NCBI GenBank assembly: GCA_007134805.1
Contig: SLKB01000291.1
Location: 1-7,109 of the forward strand
From: Paracoccaceae bacterium
Lineage (GTDB): Bacteria > Pseudomonadota > Alphaproteobacteria > Rhodobacterales > Rhodobacteraceae
DNA length: 7,109 nucleotides
Reading direction: 5' to 3'
Shown here: positions 1-6,345 of the stretch, in pieces
Position numbering within the stretch: the first letter of the stretch is position 1
How the letters are laid out: every line of letters begins with the position of its first letter
The notes under the pieces: model-generated
Database searches by the model: none
What the model was told of the DNA's origin: nothing
The model's input: only the letters and a program-made list of their open reading frames with translations
Position numbers and translations under genes: made by a program

Positions 1-1276
1 CCTGTTCCGAAAGATGCCCGCGCGAGCGTCCGGCTTCGAGCGCGAGCAGCGCGAGCACCTGCAATTGGGCAGTGAATGCCTTGGTCGAGGCGACGCCGAT
101 TTCCGGCCCGGCATGAATCGGCAGCGCGACATCGCTCTCACGCGCGATCGACGAAGTCGGCACATTGACCACCGAGACCACCCGCCCGACCGCCCCGCGC
201 ACATGACGCAACGCCGCGAGCGTGTCGGCAGTCTCGCCCGATTGGCTGACGAAGATCGCCATATTCTCTGGCCCGAGAACTGGCGCCCGGTAGCGAAACT
301 CAGATGCGATGTCCAACTCGACAGGCAGTTTCGCATATTGCTCAAACCAGTATTTCGCCACCTGGCAGGCATAGAAGGCGGTGCCGCAGGCCACCATGAT
401 CAGCCGATCCACGCGCGAGAAATCGAGCGTCTCGGGCAGCGCGAAACCTGCCGGATCGTGGCCGGTATAGAATTCCAGTGCAGATTTCAGCACAGCGGGT
501 TGTTCGGCGATTTCCTTGGCCATGAAATGCCGGTGCCCGGACTTGTCGATGCGCGCCGAATCCACATTTATCTGAGTGACCGGACGCGACATCTGCTGAT
601 CATCCGCATCGAAGATCTGCAGGCTATCACGGGTCAAGACCGCCCAATCGCCTTCCTCGAGATAGGTGATGCGATTGGTCATTGCAGCAAGCGCGATCGC
701 ATCGGAGCCGAGAAACATCTCGCCCTCGCCATGACCGATACAGAGGGGCGAGCCCCGCCGCGCGCAGACGATTAGGTCATCCTCGCCGGCAAACAGGAAT
801 GCAACCGCGAAGGCGCCATCCAGCCGTCGCAAAGTTGCGCGCGCCGCCTGAACTGGCGTCATGCCCCGTTCGAGACACTGGCTGGTCAGTTGCACGATCG
901 TTTCGGTGTCGGTCTCGCTTGTAAAGCTTGCGCCTGCTTCACTTAGCTCGGTGCGCAGGGGACGGAAATTCTCGATGATGCCGTTATGCACAACAGCCAC
1001 CCGACCCGCTTGATGCGGGTGCGCATTGGAGACGCTGGGGCCGCCGTGGGTCGCCCACCGCGTGTGGCCGATGCCAGAGCGACCGGGCAGCGGGTCATGC
1101 ACCATCCTGTCTGACAGGTTGATCAGCTTGCCAACGGCACGGCGCCGGTCGAGTACCCCATTATTAACGGTCGCGATGCCCGCGCTGTCATAGCCGCGGT
1201 ATTCCAGTCGCTTGAGCGCATCAAGGATCAGCGGCGAGACTTCATGCTTGCCCAATACACCGACGATTCCGCACAT
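1..1276 (-). CDS. glmS: Glutamine--fructose-6-phosphate aminotransferase (isomerizing), C-terminus beyond window
   Basis: GlmS makes glucosamine-6-phosphate from fructose-6-phosphate and glutamine, the entry step to UDP-GlcNAc, in the cytoplasm. About 425 codons are visible; the family is normally about 600-610 aa, so the second sugar-isomerase (SIS) domain is mostly outside the window. The protein starts MCGIVGVLGK, so Cys2 becomes the N-terminal nucleophile after Met removal. The class II amidotransferase domain follows, with LEYRGYDSAGIA, HTRWATHGG, VVHNGIIENF and SETDTETIV. The first SIS domain shows CGTAF from about residue 297 and SQSGETADT from about residue 344, close to the E. coli positions, followed by ASTKAFT near residue 400. 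The start is fixed by the obligatory Met-Cys. An AAAGGG Shine-Dalgarno at 1286-1291 lies 9 nt upstream, inside the last codons of glmU, and the glmU stop is 6 bp away, so the two are probably translated from one mRNA. No glmS ribozyme is present or expected. Identification is very secure. Confidence 0.97.
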   Translation of the reverse strand, partial: MCGIVGVLGKHEVSPLILDALKRLEYRGYDSAGIATVNNGVLDRRRAVGKLINLSDRMVHDPLPGRSGIGHTRWATHGGPSVSNAHPHQAGRVAVVHNGIIENFRPLRTELSEAGASFTSETDTETIVQLTSQCLERGMTPVQAARATLRRLDGAFAVAFLFAGEDDLIVCARRGSPLCIGHGEGEMFLGSDAIALAAMTNRITYLEEGDWAVLTRDSLQIFDADDQQMSRPVTQINVDSARIDKSGHRHFMAKEIAEQPAVLKSALEFYTGHDPAGFALPETLDFSRVDRLIMVACGTAFYACQVAKYWFEQYAKLPVELDIASEFRYRAPVLGPENMAIFVSQSGETADTLAALRHVRGAVGRVVSVVNVPTSSIARESDVALPIHAGPEIGVASTKAFTAQLQVLALLALEAGRSRGHLSEQ

Positions 1277-1282
1277 ATCACG

Positions 1283-2632
1283 CTACCCTTTCTGTCTTGC
1301 GGCCTTGGCGGCGCGCAATCGATCCATCAGGCGCTGGCCGAGGCCCGGCTTCGTGTCCTGCCGCGCCCGTCCCAGAGCGAGCGCGCCATCGGGCACATCC
1401 TGGGTAATGACCGAGCCCGAGCCGGTCACCGCCTGCGCCCCAACACGCACTGGGGCCACCAGCATGGTCGATGACCCGATGAACGCCCCCGCGCCGATTT
1501 CAGTACGGTGCTTGAAGACACCATCATAGTTGCAGGTCACAGTGCCCGCGCCGAGATTGGCGCCCGCGCCGATCTGCGCATCGCCGACATAGCTCAGATG
1601 ATTGATTTTCGCGCCCTCCGCGATCTCGGCATTCTTGATTTCAACGAAATTGCCGATGCGCACATCCTCGCCCAGTTCCGCGCCGGGGCGCAGTCGGGCA
1701 TAGGGGCCGACGATGGCACCACGGCTGACATGCGCGCCTTCGAGATGGGTGAACGCGCGGATCGTGGCACCATTCTCGACCGTCACGCCGGGACCGAAAA
1801 CAACATAAGGCTCGATCGTCACATCGCGCCCGACCATCGTGTCCTGGGCAAAGATCACTGTGTCCGGAGCCTGCAGCGTCGCCCCGTTTTCAAGCGCGTC
1901 GGTGCGTGCGCGCGCCTGAAAAATCGACTCGGCCCGCGCAAGCTCGGCGCGGGTGTTGATGCCCAGCGTCTCCGCCTCCGGGCAGGTGACCACGCCTGCG
2001 GAATACCCCTTGTCGCGCGCCAGTGCAACGATGTCGGGCAGGTAGTACTCGCCGCTGGCATTGGTATTGCCTACCTCGGAGAGGAGCGCGAACAACACTG
2101 CGCGGCCAGCGCAGACAAGTCCGCTGTTGCAAAGCGTTATGGCACGTTCCTCATCCAATGCGTCCTTGAATTCGACGATCCTAAGAAGCGCGTCGCCAGC
2201 CATGACAAGTCGCCCGTAGCGCGCGGGATCGGCAGGCTCGAACCCGAGCACGACAAGATCGTGCCGCGCGCGGGCGGCGCGCATGGCGTCAAGCGTTGCG
2301 GGGCTGATGAAAGGGGTGTCGGCGTAAAGCACGACCACGTCGCCGTCGAAATCCTCAAGCACCTCACGTGCTTGATCGACAGCATGGGCGGTGCCGAGTT
2401 GTTCGGACTGCACGACAATTTGCGCGTCGGGGTTTTCCTCATGCACGGCTTGGGCTACGTCGTTAACGCCATGGCCGACAATCACGACAACACGATCCGG
2501 ATCGAGGCTCTGCCCTGCGCGCATCGCATGGACGACAAGCGGCGCGCCGGCCAGCAGGTGCAGTACTTTCGGCAGGTCTGACGCCATGCGGCTGCCCTGC
2601 CCCGCGGCAAGAATAACCAGTGAAACACTCAT
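1283..2632 (-). CDS. glmU: Bifunctional N-acetylglucosamine-1-phosphate uridyltransferase / glucosamine-1-phosphate acetyltransferase
   Basis: GlmU performs the last two steps to UDP-GlcNAc: acetylation of glucosamine-1-phosphate with acetyl-CoA, then uridylyl transfer from UTP. The 449-aa length fits the family (E. coli 456). The N-terminal nucleotidyltransferase domain opens with LAAGQGSRM at residues 8-16 and PK at 21-22. SEQLGTAHAV follows, and YADTP contains Asp105, the position of the E. coli metal-binding Asp; the residue before it is Ala rather than the E. coli Gly. The C-terminal half is a left-handed beta-helix of hexapeptide repeats, with ARLRPGAELG, GNFVEIKNAEI, His345 in INHLSYVGD (equivalent to the catalytic His) and NYDG at 368-371. 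The start MSVSLVILAAG is preferred over an in-frame ATG 29 codons upstream, because homology begins here and AGAGGG lies 10 nt upstream (2643-2648). It is the first gene of a likely glmU-glmS operon. Confidence 0.97.
   Translation of the reverse strand: MSVSLVILAAGQGSRMASDLPKVLHLLAGAPLVVHAMRAGQSLDPDRVVVIVGHGVNDVAQAVHEENPDAQIVVQSEQLGTAHAVDQAREVLEDFDGDVVVLYADTPFISPATLDAMRAARARHDLVVLGFEPADPARYGRLVMAGDALLRIVEFKDALDEERAITLCNSGLVCAGRAVLFALLSEVGNTNASGEYYLPDIVALARDKGYSAGVVTCPEAETLGINTRAELARAESIFQARARTDALENGATLQAPDTVIFAQDTMVGRDVTIEPYVVFGPGVTVENGATIRAFTHLEGAHVSRGAIVGPYARLRPGAELGEDVRIGNFVEIKNAEIAEGAKINHLSYVGDAQIGAGANLGAGTVTCNYDGVFKHRTEIGAGAFIGSSTMLVAPVRVGAQAVTGSGSVITQDVPDGALALGRARQDTKPGLGQRLMDRLRAAKAARQKG
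1286..1291 (-). promoter_or_regulatory. glmS ribosome-binding site inside the end of glmU
   Basis: On the minus strand AAAGGG ends 9 nt before the glmS ATG. It lies immediately before the glmU TAG stop, within the last glmU codons, so there is no room for a separate glmS promoter in the 6 bp gap. This supports translational coupling of glmU and glmS. Confidence 0.6.
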
Positions 2633-2834
2633 CTTCGTCGGACCCTCTTGTCTCGGATCGGAGTTAAGCGTGACTATTTGGAAAGACGCAAGGGGCACAA
2701 GGATCACAAGGCATGTCAATTCGAAACATGCTGAACGCGGGGTGCATTTCCGCCGCTGGATTGACCGAAATCAACGCGCTGTGCAAGAAACTCTGAAAGG
2801 CTGTGCCCAAGAACGGAATGAGAGGACACTAGCC
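2633..2834. promoter_or_regulatory. Divergent control region between glmU and the usp cluster
   Basis: These 202 bp separate the start codons of glmU (leftward) and the first universal stress gene (rightward), so both promoters should lie here. The recognisable parts are the glmU Shine-Dalgarno AGAGGG (2643-2648, minus), the FNR-type box at 2761-2774, and the first usp Shine-Dalgarno AGAGGA (2821-2826). A perfect TTGACA on the minus strand at 2714-2719 could be a -35 element for glmU, but no good -10 hexamer lies 16-18 bp downstream. I see no small gene. Confidence 0.6.
2761..2774 (+). promoter_or_regulatory. FNR/FnrL-type binding site upstream of usp cluster
   Basis: TTGACCGAAATCAA matches the FNR/CRP-family half-site pattern TTGAT-N4-ATCAA at 9 of 10 defined positions; the single difference is C for T in the fifth base. 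FNR is an oxygen-sensing [4Fe-4S] activator, and alphaproteobacterial FnrL/FixK proteins use the same pattern. The centre of the site is about 67 bp before the first usp ATG. A class II activation position (-41.5) would put the transcript start near 2809, leaving a leader of about 25 nt that contains the Shine-Dalgarno. The -10 region at the expected place is poor, as is common for activator-dependent promoters. FnrL control of usp genes is known in Rhodobacter relatives, as far as I recall. glmU lies on the other side and could also be affected, but the geometry favours the usp side. Confidence 0.6.
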
Positions 2835-3248
2835 ATGTATGCCCGAATTGTCGTAGCGGTCGATCTGCATCACCTGCCACAGGCCAAGGCGCTTCTTGCG
2901 CGGGCGTGCGCATTGCTCGACGGGGGCGGGGAATTGCGCCTCGTTCATGTGCTCGAACAGGTTCCGGGGTATCTCGCAGCGGAACTGCCCTCCGATCTTG
3001 CCGAGCGCCGGCGCGCGGAAGTGGCGGTCGAACTCAAGACGCTGATCGACCCGGAGCAGATGCCGCGCATTGTCCCCGAAGTGCGCTATGGCGCGCCTTC
3101 GGGCCAGATCATAGCCGCAGCCGAGGAAAGCGGAGCCGACCTGATCATGATTGCGAGCCACAAGCCTGGCCTGCGAGATTATTTCATTGGCTCGACCGCG
3201 GCTCGCGTGATACGCCATGCGGGCTGTTCGGTGCTGGTTGAACGCTGA
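2835..3248 (+). CDS. Universal stress protein, UspF/G-like (copy 1)
   Basis: This is a 137-aa single Usp domain with the alternating Rossmann-like alpha/beta fold. Usp proteins are cytoplasmic and induced by starvation, oxidative or low-oxygen stress; their biochemical activity is usually unresolved. The first strand is MYARIVVAVDL with Asp10, the position that contacts adenine in ATP-binding Usp proteins. LVHVLEQVPGY forms the second strand region. The C-terminal signature at 106-121 is IASHKPGLRDYFIGST, followed by AARVIRHAGCSVLVER. The glycine loop is degenerate (A-x2-K-x8-G-S instead of G-x2-G-x9-G-S), as in E. coli UspF (IASHRPD..GS). The ATG is preferred because the family begins there and AGAGGA lies 8 nt upstream; an open frame extends much further upstream but overlaps glmU. 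It is the first of three tandem paralogues and sits 60 bp downstream of the FNR-type box. It is the only copy that keeps Asp10. Confidence 0.9.
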   Translation: MYARIVVAVDLHHLPQAKALLARACALLDGGGELRLVHVLEQVPGYLAAELPSDLAERRRAEVAVELKTLIDPEQMPRIVPEVRYGAPSGQIIAAAEESGADLIMIASHKPGLRDYFIGSTAARVIRHAGCSVLVER

Positions 3249-3271
3249 TCCAAGACAGGAAGGGAAATGCC

Positions 3272-3691
3272 ATGTACAAATCGGTCGTGATCGCGGCTGC
3301 GCTGTTCAACGAAGGCGCGACGACGCGCGCTGCCTTGGCGCGCGCAAAGACGCTTCTGGAAGAGGGTGGCAAGGTCACGCTTGTGCATGTGATCGATGAA
3401 GTGCCCGGGTATGTGGCGGCCTCTATCCCGCAGGCCCATATCAAGGAGCGGCGGAAAGACGTAGAGGACCAGCTTGATCAGTTGGTGAAGGACGAGGGCT
3501 CAGGCGTCGATGTCGATGTCGTGGTTCGCGAGGGCCAGCCGGCCGCCGCGATCCTGAGCACCGCTGACGATGTCGGGGCCGATCTGGTGATGATTGCCAG
3601 CCACAAGCCGGGCTTGAGCGATTATTTCATCGGCTCCACTGCAGCGCGGGTCGTCCGTCACGCGCCGATGTCGGTTCTGGTCACGCGCTAA
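3272..3691 (+). CDS. Universal stress protein, UspF/G-like (copy 2)
   Basis: This 139-aa Usp-domain protein is clearly paralogous to its neighbours. Its first strand reads MYKSVVIAAALFN, followed by GATTR. The Asp usually found at the end of beta-1 is Ala10 here, a loss shared with copy 3 but not copy 1. The middle has LVHVIDEVPGYVAASIPQ and an acidic, Lys-rich helix around residues 55-75. The C-terminal signature IASHKPGLSDYFIGST begins at residue 108 and ends in SVLVTR, again with the A-x2-K-x8-G-S loop of the UspF type. The start is supported by AGGAAGGGA at 3257-3265, 6 nt before the ATG. It lies 23 bp after copy 1 with no terminator between, so the two are almost certainly co-transcribed. 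Loss of Asp10 makes adenine nucleotide binding less certain, though UspF-type proteins can vary here. Confidence 0.9.
   Translation: MYKSVVIAAALFNEGATTRAALARAKTLLEEGGKVTLVHVIDEVPGYVAASIPQAHIKERRKDVEDQLDQLVKDEGSGVDVDVVVREGQPAAAILSTADDVGADLVMIASHKPGLSDYFIGSTAARVVRHAPMSVLVTR
3596..3624 (+). repeat. 29-bp direct repeat, usp copy 2 member
   Basis: The DNA from 3596 to 3624 is identical to that at 4105-4133 in copy 3. It encodes the C-terminal signature around ASHKPGLSD. Identity at silent positions as well points to a recent duplication or gene conversion between the copies, rather than protein-level conservation alone. Copy 1 has a related but diverged version near 3152-3182. Confidence 0.7.
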
Positions 3692-3694
3692 CAG

Positions 3695-3725
3695 CACGCA
3701 GCGCGCCCGTGTTGCGTCGCGCGTG
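3695..3725 (+). other. Intercistronic GC-rich hairpin between usp copies 2 and 3
   Basis: An imperfect inverted repeat lies just after the copy 2 stop. CACGC (3695-3699) pairs with GCGTG (3721-3725), then GCG with CGC and CGC with GCG, with one bulged base on each side and a 7-nt loop (3707-3713). That gives 11 base pairs, all but one G-C. There is no following T-run, so a classic intrinsic terminator is unlikely. It could be an mRNA-stabilising or partial-attenuation structure that makes copy 3 expression differ from copies 1 and 2. High G+C makes chance hairpins common. Confidence 0.3.
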
Positions 3726-3783
3726 AAGCTGTGCAACCCTTCCCGCGGTTCAAGCATCCGAAGAGAGCGGGGAGGGTCAGTAA

Positions 3784-4200
3784 ATGTACACATCCATCTT
3801 GGTGGCGGCGGCGCTGTTCAACAAGGGCGCGACGACGCGCGGCTTGATCCAGAAGGCGAACAGGCTCGTGGCTGCTGACGGCAGGATCACGCTGGTGCAT
3901 GTCCTCGACGAGATCCCCGCCTATCTGACCGCCGCGATCACGCAAGAGCAGGTGATGGCGCATCGCAAGGCGCTGCGCGAGCAACTTGAATCGCTCGCAG
4001 CCAGTGCGCGGGCGAAGACAGTCGATATTGATCTGCGCGGCGGCCGCCCCTCAGAGAACATCCTTGCAAGCGCGGCCGAGAACCATGCAGACCTGATCAT
4101 GATCGCCAGCCACAAGCCGGGCTTGAGCGATTACCTGATCGGCTCGACCGCCGCGCGCGTGGTCCGGCACTCGCCGGTCTCGGTGCTTGTCAGCCGCTGA
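3784..4200 (+). CDS. Universal stress protein, UspF/G-like (copy 3)
   Basis: This is a 138-aa single Usp-domain paralogue, closest to copy 2. It starts MYTSILVAAALFNKGATTR, so position 10 is Ala rather than Asp, and copies 2 and 3 share the AAALFN-x-GATTR block. LVHVLDEIPAYLTAAI forms the second strand and loop. The helix QEQVMAHRKALREQLESLAA matches the basic helix of the other copies. The signature IASHKPGLSDYLIGST begins at residue 107, and the end is SPVSVLVSR. A strong GGAGGG Shine-Dalgarno (3771-3776) lies 7 nt before the ATG. The 92-bp gap from copy 2 carries a hairpin but no clear promoter, so it is probably transcribed with the upstream copies, perhaps at a different level. The role is inferred only from the family: a stress-induced cytoplasmic protein of unknown partner. 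Confidence 0.9.
   Translation: MYTSILVAAALFNKGATTRGLIQKANRLVAADGRITLVHVLDEIPAYLTAAITQEQVMAHRKALREQLESLAASARAKTVDIDLRGGRPSENILASAAENHADLIMIASHKPGLSDYLIGSTAARVVRHSPVSVLVSR
4105..4133 (+). repeat. 29-bp direct repeat, usp copy 3 member
   Basis: This is the second member of the perfect 29-bp repeat described at 3596-3624. The two lie 509 bp apart in the same orientation, so homologous exchange could in principle fuse or delete one usp copy, although 29 bp is short for efficient recombination. Confidence 0.7.
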
Positions 4201-4297
4201 TCCTGTCGCCTGACGCGTCTATTCGGCGCCCTGCCGCAAATCGCACTTCCCCTGTGCCAATCGGCGGTTATCTATGCCTGAGGAGCAGGAGTTTGCG
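4201..4297 (+). promoter_or_regulatory. Gap between usp copy 3 and the corrinoid activator
   Basis: This 97-bp gap has no intrinsic terminator; the only inverted repeat is a 4-bp stem at 4224-4236 (CGGC/GCCG) with no T-run. It holds no convincing -35/-10 pair and no FNR-type box. The Shine-Dalgarno AGGAG at 4287-4291 lies 6 nt before the ATG at 4298 and decides that start over the in-frame ATG at 4274, which has only a weak purine stretch before it. Read-through from the usp genes is possible but unproven. Confidence 0.45.
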
Positions 4298-6340
4298 ATG
4301 TCGGATCCTTTGGTCATCTTCACCCCGTCGGGCAAGCGCGGGCGCGTCGCGCGTGGTACATCCGTCCTTGCAGCCGCGCGGCAACTTGGTGTCGATCTCG
4401 ATTCGGTCTGCGGTGAGCGGGGGATCTGCTCGAAATGTCAGGTCGCGCCCGGATACGGCAGTTTCTCGAAACATGGTGTGACTGTGGCCGCGGATGCGTT
4501 GTCCGACTGGAACTCTGTCGAGCAACGCTATGACGAGAAACGCGGTCTGGCCGAAGGGCGTCGGCTCGGGTGTCAGGCGCGGATCCACGGCGATGTGGTC
4601 ATCGATGTGCCGCCCGAAAGCCAGGTGCACCGGCAGGTCGTGCGCAAGGCCGCGAGCGCGCGCCAGATGGTGATGGACCCGGCGACACGGCTCTATTTCG
4701 TCGAAGTCGCCGAGCCGGACATGCACGAGCCCTCGGGTGATCTGGAGCGCCTCGCCGAAGCGCTGCGCCACCAATGGGACGTGCCAAAGATCGAGGCCAC
4801 GCTCCCGGTGCTGCGCAAGCTGCAACCCACGCTGCGCGAAGGCAAGTGGCAGGTGACGGTGGCGCTGCACCGTGACCATACCGGGCAGACCCCGCAGTTG
4901 ATCGACCTGTGGCCCGGCTTCCGCGAGGCCCCGCTTTATGGGGTGGCGATCGACCTCGGATCGACCACGATTGCTGCGCATCTGACCGATCTGCGCACCG
5001 GCGAGGTCATGGCCTCGACCGGGATCATGAACCCTCAGATCCGCTACGGCGAGGATCTGATGAGCCGTGTGAGCTACGTGATGATGAACCCTGGCGGCGA
5101 TCTGGAGATGACGCGCGCGGTGCGGATGGGGCTCAACTCGGTGATCGACGCGGTCGCGCAGGACGCCCAGCTTGACCGGCGCGATATTGTCGAGGCCGTG
5201 ATCGTCTGCAACCCGGTCATGCATCATCTGGTGCTGGGCATCGATCCGACCGAACTGGGTCAGGCACCCTTCGCGCTCGCAGTCTCGGATGCGCTGGGGA
5301 TGGAGGCGCAAGATCTTGACCTGACGGCCCTGAACCCGGCGGCGCGCGCGTATTTCCTGCCCTGCATCGCGGGCCATGTCGGCGCCGATGCGGCGGCGGT
5401 AGCGTTGTCGGAGAGCCCGGAGACATCGGACGACCTTGTGCTTATCGTCGATGTCGGCACCAATGCCGAGATCCTCCTGGGCGACAAGCGCCGGGTTCTG
5501 GCTTGCTCCTCGCCCACTGGTCCGGCATTCGAGGGTGCGCAGATTTCCTCGGGCCAGAGGGCCGCGCCGGGTGCAATCGAACGGGTGCAGATCGACCCAG
5601 AGACCAAGGCGCCTCGCTTCCGTGTGATTGGCTGCGACTTGTGGTCCGATTCGCCAGACTTTGCGCAGGCCGTGGCCGCAACCGGCATCACCGGCATCTG
5701 CGGCTCCGGTATCATTGAGGCCGTTGCCGAGATGCGCATGGCGGGGCTTGTCGACCCGTCCGGCCTGATCGGCTCGCCCGCACAAACCGGCACGGCCCGA
5801 TGCGAACCGGCCGGACGCACGCATTCCTATGTCCTGCATGACGCAAGCGCCACGGGCGGGCCAAAGATCACTGTCACCCAAGGCGATATCCGCGCGATCC
5901 AGCTCGCGAAATCCGCGCTTTATGCGGGCGCGCGGCTGTTGATGGATGCGCTCGGTGTCAACAAGGTGGACCGGATTGTACTTGCGGGCGCCTTCGGGGC
6001 CCATATCAGCCCCAAGCACGCTATGGTGCTGGGCATGATCCCGGATGCCCGACTTGACCGCGTGACAAGTGCGGGAAATGCTGCAGGAACGGGCGCGCGG
6101 CTTGCGCTATGCAGCATCGCGGCGCGCGCGGGAATCGAGGCGACCGTGCGGCGGATCCACAAGGTGGAAACCGCCATCGAGCCCAGATTCCAGGAACATT
6201 TCGTGGCTGCCAATGCGCTGCCCCATGCGAGCGACCCCTTCCCCGAACTCTCGCAGATCGTGACTCTGCCGAAGGTGAGTTTCAACACGGGCGGGGCCGA
6301 GGGCGACACGGGGCGCAGACGGCGCCGCCGCGTGTCCTGA
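4298..6340 (+). CDS. ASKHA-domain [2Fe-2S] corrinoid-activating protein (RACo/RamA/DUF4445 family)
   Basis: This 680-aa protein belongs to the family that returns oxidised, inactive cob(II)alamin on corrinoid methyltransfer proteins to Co(I), using ATP and low-potential electrons. Residues ~1-95 are a plant-type ferredoxin domain with Cys38, Cys44 and Cys47 (C-x5-C-x2-C) and a distal Cys92 in RRLGCQA, the expected four [2Fe-2S] ligands. A linker of about 120 residues follows. Then comes the actin-like ATPase core: GVAIDLGSTT at 215-224 (phosphate 1), LIVDVGTNAE at 382-391 (phosphate 2), ITGICGSGIIEAVAEM, and IVLAGAFGAH at 560-569 (adenosine motif). All ATP-site motifs look intact. The last residues form an unusual run of six Arg (GRRRRRRVS). 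The start at 4298 is chosen for its AGGAG; an ATG 8 codons upstream is the alternative. No corrinoid protein or methyltransferase is adjacent, so the client is unknown. Candidates are a B12-dependent methionine synthase lacking its own reactivation domain, or an MttB-type methylamine/betaine system. Confidence 0.9.
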   Translation: MSDPLVIFTPSGKRGRVARGTSVLAAARQLGVDLDSVCGERGICSKCQVAPGYGSFSKHGVTVAADALSDWNSVEQRYDEKRGLAEGRRLGCQARIHGDVVIDVPPESQVHRQVVRKAASARQMVMDPATRLYFVEVAEPDMHEPSGDLERLAEALRHQWDVPKIEATLPVLRKLQPTLREGKWQVTVALHRDHTGQTPQLIDLWPGFREAPLYGVAIDLGSTTIAAHLTDLRTGEVMASTGIMNPQIRYGEDLMSRVSYVMMNPGGDLEMTRAVRMGLNSVIDAVAQDAQLDRRDIVEAVIVCNPVMHHLVLGIDPTELGQAPFALAVSDALGMEAQDLDLTALNPAARAYFLPCIAGHVGADAAAVALSESPETSDDLVLIVDVGTNAEILLGDKRRVLACSSPTGPAFEGAQISSGQRAAPGAIERVQIDPETKAPRFRVIGCDLWSDSPDFAQAVAATGITGICGSGIIEAVAEMRMAGLVDPSGLIGSPAQTGTARCEPAGRTHSYVLHDASATGGPKITVTQGDIRAIQLAKSALYAGARLLMDALGVNKVDRIVLAGAFGAHISPKHAMVLGMIPDARLDRVTSAGNAAGTGARLALCSIAARAGIEATVRRIHKVETAIEPRFQEHFVAANALPHASDPFPELSQIVTLPKVSFNTGGAEGDTGRRRRRRVS

Positions 6341-6345
6341 CCGGA

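Noticed and set aside
14..775. A 253-codon plus-strand open frame opposite glmS.
   Set aside because: It is antisense to conserved glmS motifs, with shadow-like composition and no family resemblance.
1277..1282. A glmS ribozyme/riboswitch upstream of glmS.
   Set aside because: The gap is only 6 bp and that ribozyme is typical of Firmicutes.
2056..2071. A sigma-54-like sequence (TGGCATTGGTATTGCC).
   Set aside because: It lies inside glmU coding sequence on the opposite strand with no gene positioned to use it; probably chance.
1508..2581. A 357-codon plus-strand open frame opposite glmU.
   Set aside because: It mirrors the codon structure of glmU, has no recognisable domain and no credible ribosome-binding site.
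2633..2719. An N-terminal extension of GlmU by 29 residues.
   Set aside because: The family begins at the uridyltransferase strand preceding LAAGQGSRM, and AGAGGG stands before the ATG at 2632; the extension is probably untranslated leader.
2714..2719. A perfect TTGACA on the minus strand as the glmU -35 element.
   Set aside because: The sequence 17 bp downstream is GCCCCT, not a -10 hexamer, and a single 6-base match is weak; kept only as a remark.
2391..3248. A 5' extension of usp copy 1 to 285 codons.
   Set aside because: The extra 148 codons overlap the glmU start region antisense and do not resemble a Usp domain; the ATG at 2835 has a good ribosome-binding site and starts exactly at the family N-terminus.
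4268..6019. A 583-codon open frame on the minus strand opposite the corrinoid activator.
   Set aside because: It is antisense to a gene with intact family motifs; its translation is rich in Arg, His and Asp with no domain, as expected for a shadow frame in GC-rich DNA.
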